Source: Bacteroidetes bacterium ADurb.Bin013 (GTDB taxonomy: Bacteria > Bacteroidota > Bacteroidia > Bacteroidales > UBA932). From it: a stretch of DNA of 64,000 nt. The stretch's first letter is position 1. Each line of letters opens with the position of its first letter. Position numbers and translations under genes: made by a program. The stretch is taken from the NCBI GenBank assembly GCA_002071385.1, contig MWFB01000001.1:62001-126000 (forward strand), given 5' to 3'. Shown here one piece after another: positions 34,426 to 42,072 of the stretch. Below the pieces are notes generated by a model that saw only the letters and a list, made by a program, of their open reading frames with translations, was not told the origin of the DNA and did no database searches.

Positions 34426-35199
34426 CTAATAAATAAAAGGAAATATTCGTTTTCGGGGTTCACTGGCCATCTCTGAGGAGAACTCCTCCTGGTATCTTTT
34501 GTGGATGGCATGTGCCCTGGGAACCAGGTTGGCAAAAGTCCACAGGAAAAAGACAAACCCGCTCAATGACCAGGTAAGGACAGCAAAGCCAAGCCATTCA
34601 ACGATTTCTCCCAGGTAGTTGGCACTGGTGACATATCTGAACAAGCCCCTTTCGGGCAGGTAATGGTTGTTGTCCCCTGCTTTCCGTAAATGCCGGATGG
34701 TGTTGTCGGATTGTATGTTAACTATCAGTCCTGTCAGGAACAGGATGATTCCCAGGAGAAACCTTGGATCCCTGAGCCAGGAATTGGTATACATTGTCTC
34801 AGGCGCCAGGAAGAAAATCCATTGACCCTGAATAAAGGCATTGGCCAGGTTGAAAACGATACCCATGAGCATGATAAGCACCGGCATCCTGCTTTTTCCC
34901 TTGATCAGCCAGGGAAAGATAAAGGAACGCTGCAGGTAATGGATCTGGAACAGCAGGAAAAAGATGAATGGCACCAAATCCCATTTGCGGGGTGACATCA
35001 CCCAAAACCAGCACATGGCAATAAATACGGGCGCTTCCATGATCATCCAGGCCCACTTGTTGGATATGGTGATACCCCAGCTTTTGTCTATCAGAATTCC
35101 ATAGCCGGCTTTAACCTGGTAAAGGGCAATAAATACAACTACTGCCAGGGCTGCCATCACATACAGTATGATCCGGAAAGTGTCAGGTGTAATATTCAT
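34426..35199 (-). CDS. Steroid 5-alpha-reductase family protein (SRD5A-like)
   Basis: A 257-residue integral membrane protein, the same size as human SRD5A1/2 (259/254). The C-terminal half follows the eukaryotic enzymes closely: DPRFLLGIILFLTGLIVNI, SDNTIRHLRKAGD, GLFRYVTSANYLGEIVEW, and FANLVPRAHAIHKRY, the NADPH-binding part. QRSFIFPWLIKG also matches. A Glu in IMEAPVF near residue 55 may correspond to the catalytic Glu57 of SRD5A2. These enzymes reduce the delta-4 bond of 3-oxo-steroids to 5-alpha. The start ATG at 35199 is fixed by a -7 element at 35206-35213, which excludes the ATG at 35217. First gene of the nine-gene unit. Confidence 0.85.
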   Translation of the reverse strand: MNITPDTFRIILYVMAALAVVVFIALYQVKAGYGILIDKSWGITISNKWAWMIMEAPVFIAMCWFWVMSPRKWDLVPFIFFLLFQIHYLQRSFIFPWLIKGKSRMPVLIMLMGIVFNLANAFIQGQWIFFLAPETMYTNSWLRDPRFLLGIILFLTGLIVNIQSDNTIRHLRKAGDNNHYLPERGLFRYVTSANYLGEIVEWLGFAVLTWSLSGFVFFLWTFANLVPRAHAIHKRYQEEFSSEMASEPRKRIFPFIY

Positions 35200-35205
35200 A
35201 ACGGA

Positions 35206-35213
35206 CAAATGTA
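35206..35213 (-). promoter_or_regulatory. -7 promoter element of the nine-gene minus-strand unit
   Basis: TACATTTG on the minus strand, 6 bases before the 5-alpha-reductase ATG. Confidence 0.6.
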
Positions 35214-35224
35214 ACATTTTTTTG

Positions 35225-35232
35225 TATTTTTG
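35225..35232 (+). promoter_or_regulatory. -7 promoter element of the DUF5106 gene
   Basis: TATTTTTG, 4 bases before the ATG at 35237 and only 11 bases from the opposing -7 element of the minus-strand unit. Confidence 0.55.
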
Positions 35233-35236
35233 TTTT

Positions 35237-36223
35237 ATGAAGCGTTTTTCCCTTTTTCATAACCTGGCCCTGGTCATGATCGCTGTAACCATAGGGTCCT
35301 GTGCACAGGGAAACAAAGAAAAAGAACGGAAACCCCTAACCTTTTCACAACCACCTATACCGGTTCTCCTGACTTCCGGTTCTGACATCCTCGGGTACCG
35401 GATACTTCATTACTGGGATCTGTTTCCCTTCAAGGATTCACTCTGCATCCAACAGGAAAATTTCGCCGAACAGGCCTTTACCGGTTTCGTAAACCTGTTG
35501 CAGGAAGATCCCCATGTCACCGCCCGGGATGCCATTGAAAGGATGATGACCACGGCCGGCACTGCAGCAGACGATCCGGTTGTCAGGAAAAAAATCCTGC
35601 TTAAGTTCTTCTCCTTATCCGAATACTTTTTCTACCACCCCAATTCACCCTACAGGAACGATGATCATTTCCAGGCCGTCCTGGAAAGCATGGTTGCAAG
35701 CCCCCTGCTGGACACCGTGGAGAAACAGCGGCCTGTTTATCTCTTGGAAATGATCATGAAAAACCGGGTGGGTGAAATGGCACGGGACATTCGTTTTGTA
35801 CGTGCTGTCAGGAATTTTCCTAATACGGATGATCCGGCATCGCCGGAGACACTTTACAACCTGAAGTCAGATTACATACTGGTCTTCTTCATCAACCTGG
35901 GATGCAATGCATGCCGCCAGGCTGCAGACGAAATCCTGGCTTCAGAGTTACTGACAGAAATGGTACAGCAGAAAAGACTGGTAATTCTGACCATATACCC
36001 CGATAAAGACCTGGAAGGCTGGCAGAAATACCTGCCCACTCTTCCTTCCGGGTGGATCCACGGCTATGATCCTGAAGGGGAATTACGGAACGGGCGCTCC
36101 TATGACCTCAAAGCCATCCCATCGCTGTACCTGCTGGATGGTTCAAAACGCGTTCTCGTCAAAGATGCCCTCTCTGTGTCGCAAATTGAGGATACCATCA
36201 GACAAGAGGCACATTTTTTGTAA
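35237..36223 (+). CDS. DUF5106-type lipoprotein with thioredoxin-like domain
   Basis: A 328-residue protein with a lipoprotein signal (MIAVTIGSC). The first half (HYWDLFPFKDSLC ... ) is the helical DUF5106 segment common in Bacteroidota thioredoxin-like lipoproteins. The second half has a thioredoxin fold: YILVFFINLGCNACRQA gives a CNAC redox-type motif in place of CPPC, and DLKAIPSLYLLDGSK is the cis-Pro segment. It is probably a periplasmic redox or folding factor. The promoter position fixes the ATG at 35237. It is followed 27 bases later by a porin gene that has its own promoter. Confidence 0.8.
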   Translation: MKRFSLFHNLALVMIAVTIGSCAQGNKEKERKPLTFSQPPIPVLLTSGSDILGYRILHYWDLFPFKDSLCIQQENFAEQAFTGFVNLLQEDPHVTARDAIERMMTTAGTAADDPVVRKKILLKFFSLSEYFFYHPNSPYRNDDHFQAVLESMVASPLLDTVEKQRPVYLLEMIMKNRVGEMARDIRFVRAVRNFPNTDDPASPETLYNLKSDYILVFFINLGCNACRQAADEILASELLTEMVQQKRLVILTIYPDKDLEGWQKYLPTLPSGWIHGYDPEGELRNGRSYDLKAIPSLYLLDGSKRVLVKDALSVSQIEDTIRQEAHFL

Positions 36224-36228
36224 CTTTG
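36221..36228 (+). promoter_or_regulatory. -7 promoter element of the porin gene
   Basis: TAACTTTG, overlapping the TAA stop of the DUF5106 gene and 22 bases before the porin ATG. Confidence 0.55.
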
Positions 36229-36250
36229 CGCCTCGTCATACTGAGAATAC

Positions 36251-38782
36251 ATGAAATTACGGTTTAAAGCACTGTTTATTTGCGTTTTGCTGCTTTTCAC
36301 AGGGACAGTTGCGGGCCAGACAGCTGATTCCCTTACCGTTAAAACGACAGACACGCTGTGTACCGCAATACCCGATTCGCTGACAAAGGCCTATTTGGAC
36401 AGGCTTTCACTGCCTTATGCAGAGGCAGGACGGGTTCCTGCCGTTGATTCCCTGTTAAGGGTGATCAGGGATGAGAAAGGCTTGTTTTACGAACTGGACA
36501 GCCTGGGACTGATGATTCTCAATGAGGCGGGTATCCCGGTTATAGATTCCCTGAAAAGTTTCCCTGCTCAAACTCTTTCCCTGATGCGTTTCATGGATAG
36601 TCTGAGATTGCCGCACAGGGATACCATACGCATACCCAGGCTGGATTCAGCCGGAAGACAAATACGCGACAGCCTCGGCTTTTATTACCAGACAGACACC
36701 ACAGGCCTTATCAGACTGGACAGCCTGGGGTCTTTCCTGATCGATTCCCTGGCCAGCTTCACCACCAAAGAACTCCGCCAGATGGCAAGGCAGAAGAAAA
36801 GAGAAGAAAAAAATGTGGTCGATTCCATCTACAAAAGTACATTTCATTCCCTTGAATCATATGTGGTGCCTGATTCGTTACTCTACAGGCGGGTCATTTC
36901 ATGGACGAACGATGATTATTTCAACAAGCTTTCCTTTAAACAGATCGACACCAATATCAATAGCAATTTCCATGATTATGCCCACATGAAGAACGATGTG
37001 GGGGCGGTCTACCTGGGAACTGCAGGTTCCCCTGCCCTGACGTATAATTTTTTCAAACGCAAGACACGTGAAAGGTTTGATTTCTGGGATGCCGGGATGT
37101 ATGAAGCATACGACAGGGAGACCCTTCCGTTTTACAATGCAAAAAGTCCTTTCACCGTGATGTCTTATGCAGGAACGCTGTTTGCAAACAAAGAAACGGA
37201 AGAACTGAACGTAGGTTTTTTGCACACCCAGAACCTTTCTCCTGCAACCAATGTCCAGTTTTTTTATCAACGTAAGGGGACCAAAGGACTACTTCAGAAC
37301 GAGGCCACCAATACCCGTACCCTGGCCGTGACAGCGAACTACCTGGGAAAAAGGTACATCATGCATGCGGGATTTATCAGGAACTCACTGAAAAAAAATG
37401 AAAACGGAGGCATCAGCAATGACAAATACATTCTCGATACGCTTATAGATGCGCGCACCATCCCTGTTATCCTGTCCAATGCTTCATCGGCGCTCATGAG
37501 CAGCCAGTTGTTCATCAACCAGAGCTACGGCTTTCCCATCAACATTTTCAAAAGGGATTCCGTGGAAACAGGAGAAGGGACCATGTTGATCCTGGGACAT
37601 TCCGGTGAATGGACAACGATGTCCAGGAAATATACAGATGATATCGGGTTGACAGATAAGCCGGGAAGGGATTTCTACAACAACCGGTTTTACCTGAATC
37701 CCACAAACACAGCAGACTCGGTCCATACCATGATACTGGATAACCGCTTTTTCCTCCGTTTGCAACCATGGTCCTCTACTGCCATAGTGTCAAAGCTGGA
37801 GGGAGGAGCAGGCTATGAATTACTCTCCAATTATTATTTCTTACCTGATTTTTACACGGAAGGGCCTTCTGTGAATTGGAAAAACAATGTATATGTATAT
37901 GCAGGAGCTTCCGGAATGCTTAAAAGGTATTTCCAATGGAATGCGACAAGCAGGCTTGACCTTGCCGGCTACTATGCGGGGGATATGTTTCTGGATGCTA
38001 ATGCCCGCTTCTCCTTTTATCCCCTGACTTCGGGCATACATTTGTCCGGCAGGTTCCTGTTCCGTTCCCGGACACCCGGATGGTACGTGCAGCAATACTA
38101 CTCAAACCATTATGCCTGGAATAACGCGTTTGACAAAACATCTGACACCAGGATCGAAGCGCAATTATCAATACCTGACTGGAGGACGGAAGCGACCTTT
38201 TCATACGGCCTGCTCGGGAAAATGATCTACTACGATACACTGGGCGTTGTAAGGCAGGCAGAACAACCGGTCAATGTGATGACTGCAACATTGACCCAGA
38301 ATTTCAGGTTATGGTACTTCCGGTTTGACCACCGGTTGTTATTTCAATTCTCGTCCAACAAGGAAATCCTGCCTTTGCCTCTTTTTAGTGCGAACATTAG
38401 GTACTATATTGAAATACCGGTGGTCAAGGATGTAATGACAGCGCAGATAGGAGCCGATATAACGTTCCATACGGCTTACTTCATGGAAGCATATAATCCG
38501 GCGCTGGGTAACTTTCATGTTCAAAACGAGAAAAAATACGGGAACACTCCTTACATAGATGCTTTTATACATATGAAATGGAAGCGGGCCACCATTTATG
38601 CCAAATACATCAATGTGGCCCAGGGATGGCCCGACAGCGGTTATTTTTCAGCCCCGCATTACATACGCCCGCAACGTGTCTTTAAACTTGGAATTACCTG
38701 GCCATTCCATATCATGCCTGGAAAAACCGCCACCCGGTCAACCTCTTCCCCGGGAGGTGCCCCTGTTAATTCAACCCATTGA
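36251..38782 (+). CDS. Putative outer-membrane porin (Porin_10-like) with a repeated N-terminal extension
   Basis: An 843-residue protein with a signal peptide ending near residue 22 (GTVAGQ). Residues 48-179 hold two copies of a 66-residue unit. A charged helix follows (about 175-190), then from about residue 200 a region of alternating aromatic/polar strands (YLGTAGSPALTYNFF, FDFWDAGMYEAY, and many more) to the C terminus, as in the Bacteroidota Porin_10 family. It does not end in the usual terminal aromatic residue; instead there is a Ser/Thr/Pro/Gly tail of about 20 residues. It is likely a large beta-barrel; substrate unknown. The stop shares a base with the next start. Confidence 0.78.
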   Translation: MKLRFKALFICVLLLFTGTVAGQTADSLTVKTTDTLCTAIPDSLTKAYLDRLSLPYAEAGRVPAVDSLLRVIRDEKGLFYELDSLGLMILNEAGIPVIDSLKSFPAQTLSLMRFMDSLRLPHRDTIRIPRLDSAGRQIRDSLGFYYQTDTTGLIRLDSLGSFLIDSLASFTTKELRQMARQKKREEKNVVDSIYKSTFHSLESYVVPDSLLYRRVISWTNDDYFNKLSFKQIDTNINSNFHDYAHMKNDVGAVYLGTAGSPALTYNFFKRKTRERFDFWDAGMYEAYDRETLPFYNAKSPFTVMSYAGTLFANKETEELNVGFLHTQNLSPATNVQFFYQRKGTKGLLQNEATNTRTLAVTANYLGKRYIMHAGFIRNSLKKNENGGISNDKYILDTLIDARTIPVILSNASSALMSSQLFINQSYGFPINIFKRDSVETGEGTMLILGHSGEWTTMSRKYTDDIGLTDKPGRDFYNNRFYLNPTNTADSVHTMILDNRFFLRLQPWSSTAIVSKLEGGAGYELLSNYYFLPDFYTEGPSVNWKNNVYVYAGASGMLKRYFQWNATSRLDLAGYYAGDMFLDANARFSFYPLTSGIHLSGRFLFRSRTPGWYVQQYYSNHYAWNNAFDKTSDTRIEAQLSIPDWRTEATFSYGLLGKMIYYDTLGVVRQAEQPVNVMTATLTQNFRLWYFRFDHRLLFQFSSNKEILPLPLFSANIRYYIEIPVVKDVMTAQIGADITFHTAYFMEAYNPALGNFHVQNEKKYGNTPYIDAFIHMKWKRATIYAKYINVAQGWPDSGYFSAPHYIRPQRVFKLGITWPFHIMPGKTATRSTSSPGGAPVNSTH
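36392..36787 (+). repeat. Two tandem 66-residue repeats inside the porin gene
   Basis: At the protein level, unit 1 (residues 48-113) starts YLDRLSLP and unit 2 (114-179) starts FMDSLRLP. Shared positions run through (R)-(V/I)-P-x2-DS, R-x-IRD, GL/F-F/Y-Y, D-x-x-GL, and IDSL-x-SF. Confidence 0.75.
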
Positions 38783-39762
38783 TGTCTAAGAAAAAAATAT
38801 TCATTGCCCTTGCAGCATCCTTTTTGATCTCTCTCCTGATAAAGGACTACAAATACTGGTTTTCGCACCGTTCAGAAGATTCCAGGACAGAAAGGAACAC
38901 AGGCTTGCCGGGCAGGGACAGCCTCCGTAGTACCATATACCTGCCTTCACATGCAGGAGGACGCGTGGGATATCATTACGAGATCATGAAACGTTTTGCC
39001 GGGTCCCATGATAAGGAACTGAAATATATACCGGTTGTTGACTCCTCCTCTGTCTGGGATATGCTCAAAGAGCAACATACCGATATTCTGGCCATCAACA
39101 TCATACATGATCCGGTTCCAAAATCTCTTGCCGGCAAGGTGTGCATCACACCACAGATCACTCCCCTAGGAGAAGTTTGGATCATGATGAAGGACCACTG
39201 CCCCTGGCACCTGAGCCTGGTTCACTGGCTCACATTGTTCAAGCAGAACCCGGGTTTTTCACAATTCAGGAACCGTTTCCTTCCTTCATCCCCCGACAGG
39301 TGTCCTTACGATTCCCTGCTGCGGGTAGTTAGCAGACCGCTGGGATGGGACTGGAAAATGCTCAGGTCTGTGATGTACCAGGAATCAAAATACAGGATGA
39401 ATGCCCGTTCAGGGAGCGATGCCATAGGACTCATGCAGATCCGGGAATCTACCGCAAAAGACATGAAGGTCCTTAATCCTTACGATCCGGAAGACAACAT
39501 CAAGGGAGCCGTCAGGTACTTTGCTTTCCTGCGAAGGAATATGCATTTGTCTCATCTTCCGGAAGAAGAAGAGATCAATTTTGTCCTTGCTGCATACAAT
39601 GCAGGCATGGCACGTATTCAGGACGACAGGGAGCAGGCAGCACAGGATGGACTGGACCCGGACAAATGGGCACATGTTGCACGGTATGCACCACAGCAAA
39701 CACAGGAATACGTTGAAATTGTCTGGAACAGGTATATGGGTTGGGTCAGCGCATCCGAATAG
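38782..39762 (+). CDS. Lytic murein transglycosylase, MltF-like with a shortened N-terminal domain
   Basis: A 326-residue protein with an N-terminal membrane anchor or signal (KIFIALAASFLISLLI). Residues about 50-165 correspond to a shortened solute-binding-protein-like domain of the MltF type. Residues 180-326 are the SLT lysozyme-like domain: VMYQESKYRMNARS with the catalytic Glu near 203, GSDAIGLMQI, and VLAAYNAGMARI. It cleaves peptidoglycan glycan strands with 1,6-anhydro ends. E. coli MltF is about 518 residues, so the N-domain is much reduced. The ATG overlaps the porin stop (TGATG), and the end overlaps the convergent LolC/E-type gene by 17 bases. Confidence 0.88.
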   Translation: MSKKKIFIALAASFLISLLIKDYKYWFSHRSEDSRTERNTGLPGRDSLRSTIYLPSHAGGRVGYHYEIMKRFAGSHDKELKYIPVVDSSSVWDMLKEQHTDILAINIIHDPVPKSLAGKVCITPQITPLGEVWIMMKDHCPWHLSLVHWLTLFKQNPGFSQFRNRFLPSSPDRCPYDSLLRVVSRPLGWDWKMLRSVMYQESKYRMNARSGSDAIGLMQIRESTAKDMKVLNPYDPEDNIKGAVRYFAFLRRNMHLSHLPEEEEINFVLAAYNAGMARIQDDREQAAQDGLDPDKWAHVARYAPQQTQEYVEIVWNRYMGWVSASE

Positions 39763-40999
39763 CTTTATCGGGACTTATCCTGATGAGACTCTTCAAAGGC
39801 AGCATAAGTATGAGCAATAACATGCCAACCGCTATCACATCCACAGTAAGAATGTGGAACCACGAAATGTCCACGGGTACACTGTCGACAAAATAACTGG
39901 CCGGATCCAGTGTGATGAACCGGGTTGTTTCCTGGATTATCAGAAATACCACGGCCAGTACGGTTCCCGCTATCATGCCACGGATTGCCACAACAGCCGC
40001 ATTGTAAAGGAAACTGTTCCTGATATGGCGGTCCCTCATACCCACTGCCTTTAGCAATCCAATGGTCGCGGTTTTTTCAAAAAGCAGGATCAGTAATCCT
40101 GACATCATGTTGAAACCCGCCACCAGGACCATCAGTGTCAACAGTACCACCACATTGATGTCCATCAGATCCAGCCAGTCGTACAAATGTGAATAGATCC
40201 TGTGAATATTCTTCAATACCACACCATCGTCGGTATCGGAAGTTTTCTCCAGGATAAACTCTTCAATCTCTTCCTGTTTTGCATCCAGGCGTTCTTTGCT
40301 TGTCAGAAAAAGCTCCATACCGCTGACCTGGTCTTCCCGCCATCCATTCAGGCGCTGCGCATGACGTATATCACCAACAACCAGATGATTATCAATATCT
40401 TCAAGTTGCGCATCGTATATCCCTGACACAACAAAGCGCCTCATCCTCACACTATTGCCGATAAAATACATGGTGATAACCTGGTCGACATCTATCCCAA
40501 GCATAGATGAAAGACGCTTGGAAATCAGTACTTCACTGGACGAGGCAGTATCCGAAAAGGCCGGAAGACGCCCTTCCCTGAGGTGCCTGGCAAAGAAATC
40601 CCAACGGTAAGAAAGTCCAACACCCTTGAAGGATACGGCCTGTATGGCATCCTCTGTCCTCATGATCCCATATGACATTGCAAATTCTTGGATATGTGAC
40701 ACTTCAGGATGTTCTTTCAAGTCCGGCAAATACGATAATTTATTTGACACAGGTATGGGTTCGGTCACGAATCCTGCTCCGGGAGCCTCCATTAGGATCT
40801 CGCCGGTAAAACCAACCGCCCTTTTCTCGATTTCTGAGCGAAAACCCCGGACAATGGCTATGGACAGAATCATGGTAAAGACACTTATAGCCACACTGAT
40901 GGTGGCTATTCTTGTCCCCATGCGGCTGACCTTTCCCACCGAGGTGGCATCGCCTTTGAGTTTTCTGGCTATGTAGAGGGAGGCATGTCTCTTGGTCAT
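39746..40999 (-). CDS. LolC/LolE-type ABC transporter permease (FtsX family)
   Basis: A 417-residue inner-membrane protein: one N-terminal transmembrane helix (ATISVAISVFTMILSIAIV), a periplasmic domain of about 230 residues (MacB_PCD type), and three C-terminal helices with LLILLFEKTATIGLLKAVGM, the FtsX signature before the coupling loop. LolC/E pull lipoproteins from the inner membrane and pass them on to LolA, with the LolD ATPase, which is not in this window. Bacteroidota often have a single fused-role homologue; I cannot say whether this is the LolC or LolE type. Confidence 0.87.
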   Translation of the reverse strand: MTKRHASLYIARKLKGDATSVGKVSRMGTRIATISVAISVFTMILSIAIVRGFRSEIEKRAVGFTGEILMEAPGAGFVTEPIPVSNKLSYLPDLKEHPEVSHIQEFAMSYGIMRTEDAIQAVSFKGVGLSYRWDFFARHLREGRLPAFSDTASSSEVLISKRLSSMLGIDVDQVITMYFIGNSVRMRRFVVSGIYDAQLEDIDNHLVVGDIRHAQRLNGWREDQVSGMELFLTSKERLDAKQEEIEEFILEKTSDTDDGVVLKNIHRIYSHLYDWLDLMDINVVVLLTLMVLVAGFNMMSGLLILLFEKTATIGLLKAVGMRDRHIRNSFLYNAAVVAIRGMIAGTVLAVVFLIIQETTRFITLDPASYFVDSVPVDISWFHILTVDVIAVGMLLLILMLPLKSLIRISPDKAIRMR

Positions 41000-41013
41000 A
41001 AAAAATTATTAGC

Positions 41014-41021
41014 TATATTTG
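41014..41021 (+). promoter_or_regulatory. -7 promoter element of tRNA-Gly
   Basis: TATATTTG, 16 bases before the first tRNA base. Confidence 0.55.
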
Positions 41022-41037
41022 AGGATTGTTTGGTAAC

Positions 41038-41110
41038 GCGGGAATAGCTCAGCCGGTAGAGCATCAGCTTCCCAAGCTGAGGGTCGCGAGTTCGAGCCTC
41101 GTTTCCCGCT
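41038..41110 (+). tRNA. tRNA-Gly (anticodon CCC)
   Basis: A 73-base cloverleaf. The acceptor arms are GCGGGAA (41038-41044) and TTCCCGC (41103-41109), with discriminator T at 41110. The anticodon stem TCAGC/GCTGA encloses the loop TTCCCAA, so the anticodon is CCC, reading GGG. The T-arm is GCGAG-TTCGAGC-CTCGT type. The 3' CCA is not encoded. Confidence 0.95.
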
Positions 41111-41143
41111 CAAAACCAAACCTGAAACCTAACCTACACGGAG

Positions 41144-41172
41144 GGCTGTTCTTAACAGGACAGCCTTTTTTT
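41144..41172 (+). terminator. Intrinsic terminator after tRNA-Gly
   Basis: GGCTGT and ACAGCC form the stem (41144-41149 with 41160-41165), followed by seven T. It ends 4 bases before the stop of the convergent SirB1-type gene. Confidence 0.7.
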
Positions 41173-41175
41173 ATT

Positions 41176-42069
41176 TCAATCATCCTCTTCATCATCATCG
41201 ATTTCAATCAGCAGGGAACTCTCCCGCCCGAAGAATGACAGTATCTTTTCAAGTTTATTGAGCTTTTCGCTCTCCGTATTGTCTTCCCGCATGGAATAAC
41301 TGTAATACAGTGTTTCGGCATAAATCTGTGCAAGATCTTCAGGTCTTGCTTCCCGGAATGATTCGGGGGGTATCTGCAGGTTCAGGTCCTCCAGGAAAGA
41401 TTCCAGCTCGGTATGCGGAAAAAGCAATCCGTTTTTATAGACATTCACATAGAAAAGCACATTCCCCGATATATCTATAACAGCCGGCAGGAAACCGCCC
41501 TTGAAAACGCGTCCCCTTATCTGTACCCCTGAATGGTATGCCAGTAGCAAATAGATAATCCCGATGGCTATGGGGCTGCCTTCCCTTTTTTGAAACGCAT
41601 GGTGAATGAATGTATTCCCGGGGCTGGAAAACATGGGATCGATCGTTTTAAAACACAACCTGTGAAAGAAGACATGGTTCAGCAACTTTACCTTTTCCAT
41701 GACTGTCTGGTCGTCGCGCATCTCCACACTGATCTCGTTAACGCAATCCATCAGGATTTCCTGAAGATCCTGAATACCGGCATCTCCGGTCAGTATATCC
41801 TGTACCAGGCAAAGGCCGGTTAGCAAATCATCGCCGGGTTTATCAATCCATTCTTTAAGCGCATTGAATTTCAATTCTTGCCTGAGGGCAGCCAGCATTC
41901 TTCCTGTGCCGGGATATTTTTCTTCTCCGGATTCCCTGACCACCCCTTCCAGCTGTTCAAGGGCAGGACGTCCGATGTTCTGCAACTGCCTGAACAGGGC
42001 ATCCTGAACGTACTGGTCGGGATCGTCCAGCAGTGATATGATGTACAATATTTCCTTATCGTATACCAT
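41176..42069 (-). CDS. Transglutaminase-like SirB1 family protein
   Basis: A 297-residue cytosolic protein. The segment NHVFFHRLCF ... SSPGNTFIHHAFQKREGSPIAIGIIYLLLA is the SirB1/transglut_core2 signature (Cys is replaced in the usual place, so catalysis is uncertain). FKGGFLPAVI carries the later conserved region. The N-terminal 100 residues look helical and HEAT-like (DALFRQLQNIGRPALEQL). The C terminus ends in a run of acidic residues. Function is not established for the family. It lies 3 bases after the nucleoside phosphorylase gene, so the two are one unit. Confidence 0.72.
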   Translation of the reverse strand: MVYDKEILYIISLLDDPDQYVQDALFRQLQNIGRPALEQLEGVVRESGEEKYPGTGRMLAALRQELKFNALKEWIDKPGDDLLTGLCLVQDILTGDAGIQDLQEILMDCVNEISVEMRDDQTVMEKVKLLNHVFFHRLCFKTIDPMFSSPGNTFIHHAFQKREGSPIAIGIIYLLLAYHSGVQIRGRVFKGGFLPAVIDISGNVLFYVNVYKNGLLFPHTELESFLEDLNLQIPPESFREARPEDLAQIYAETLYYSYSMREDNTESEKLNKLEKILSFFGRESSLLIEIDDDEEDD

Positions 42070-42072
42070 CTC

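Noticed and set aside
35200..35217. Earlier ATG for the 5-alpha-reductase homologue
   Set aside because: The -7 element at 35206-35213 falls inside the extension; the 35199 start also gives the family length.
41026..41238. Small open frame covering the tRNA
   Set aside because: It reads through tRNA-Gly and the terminator; the RNA gene explains the sequence.
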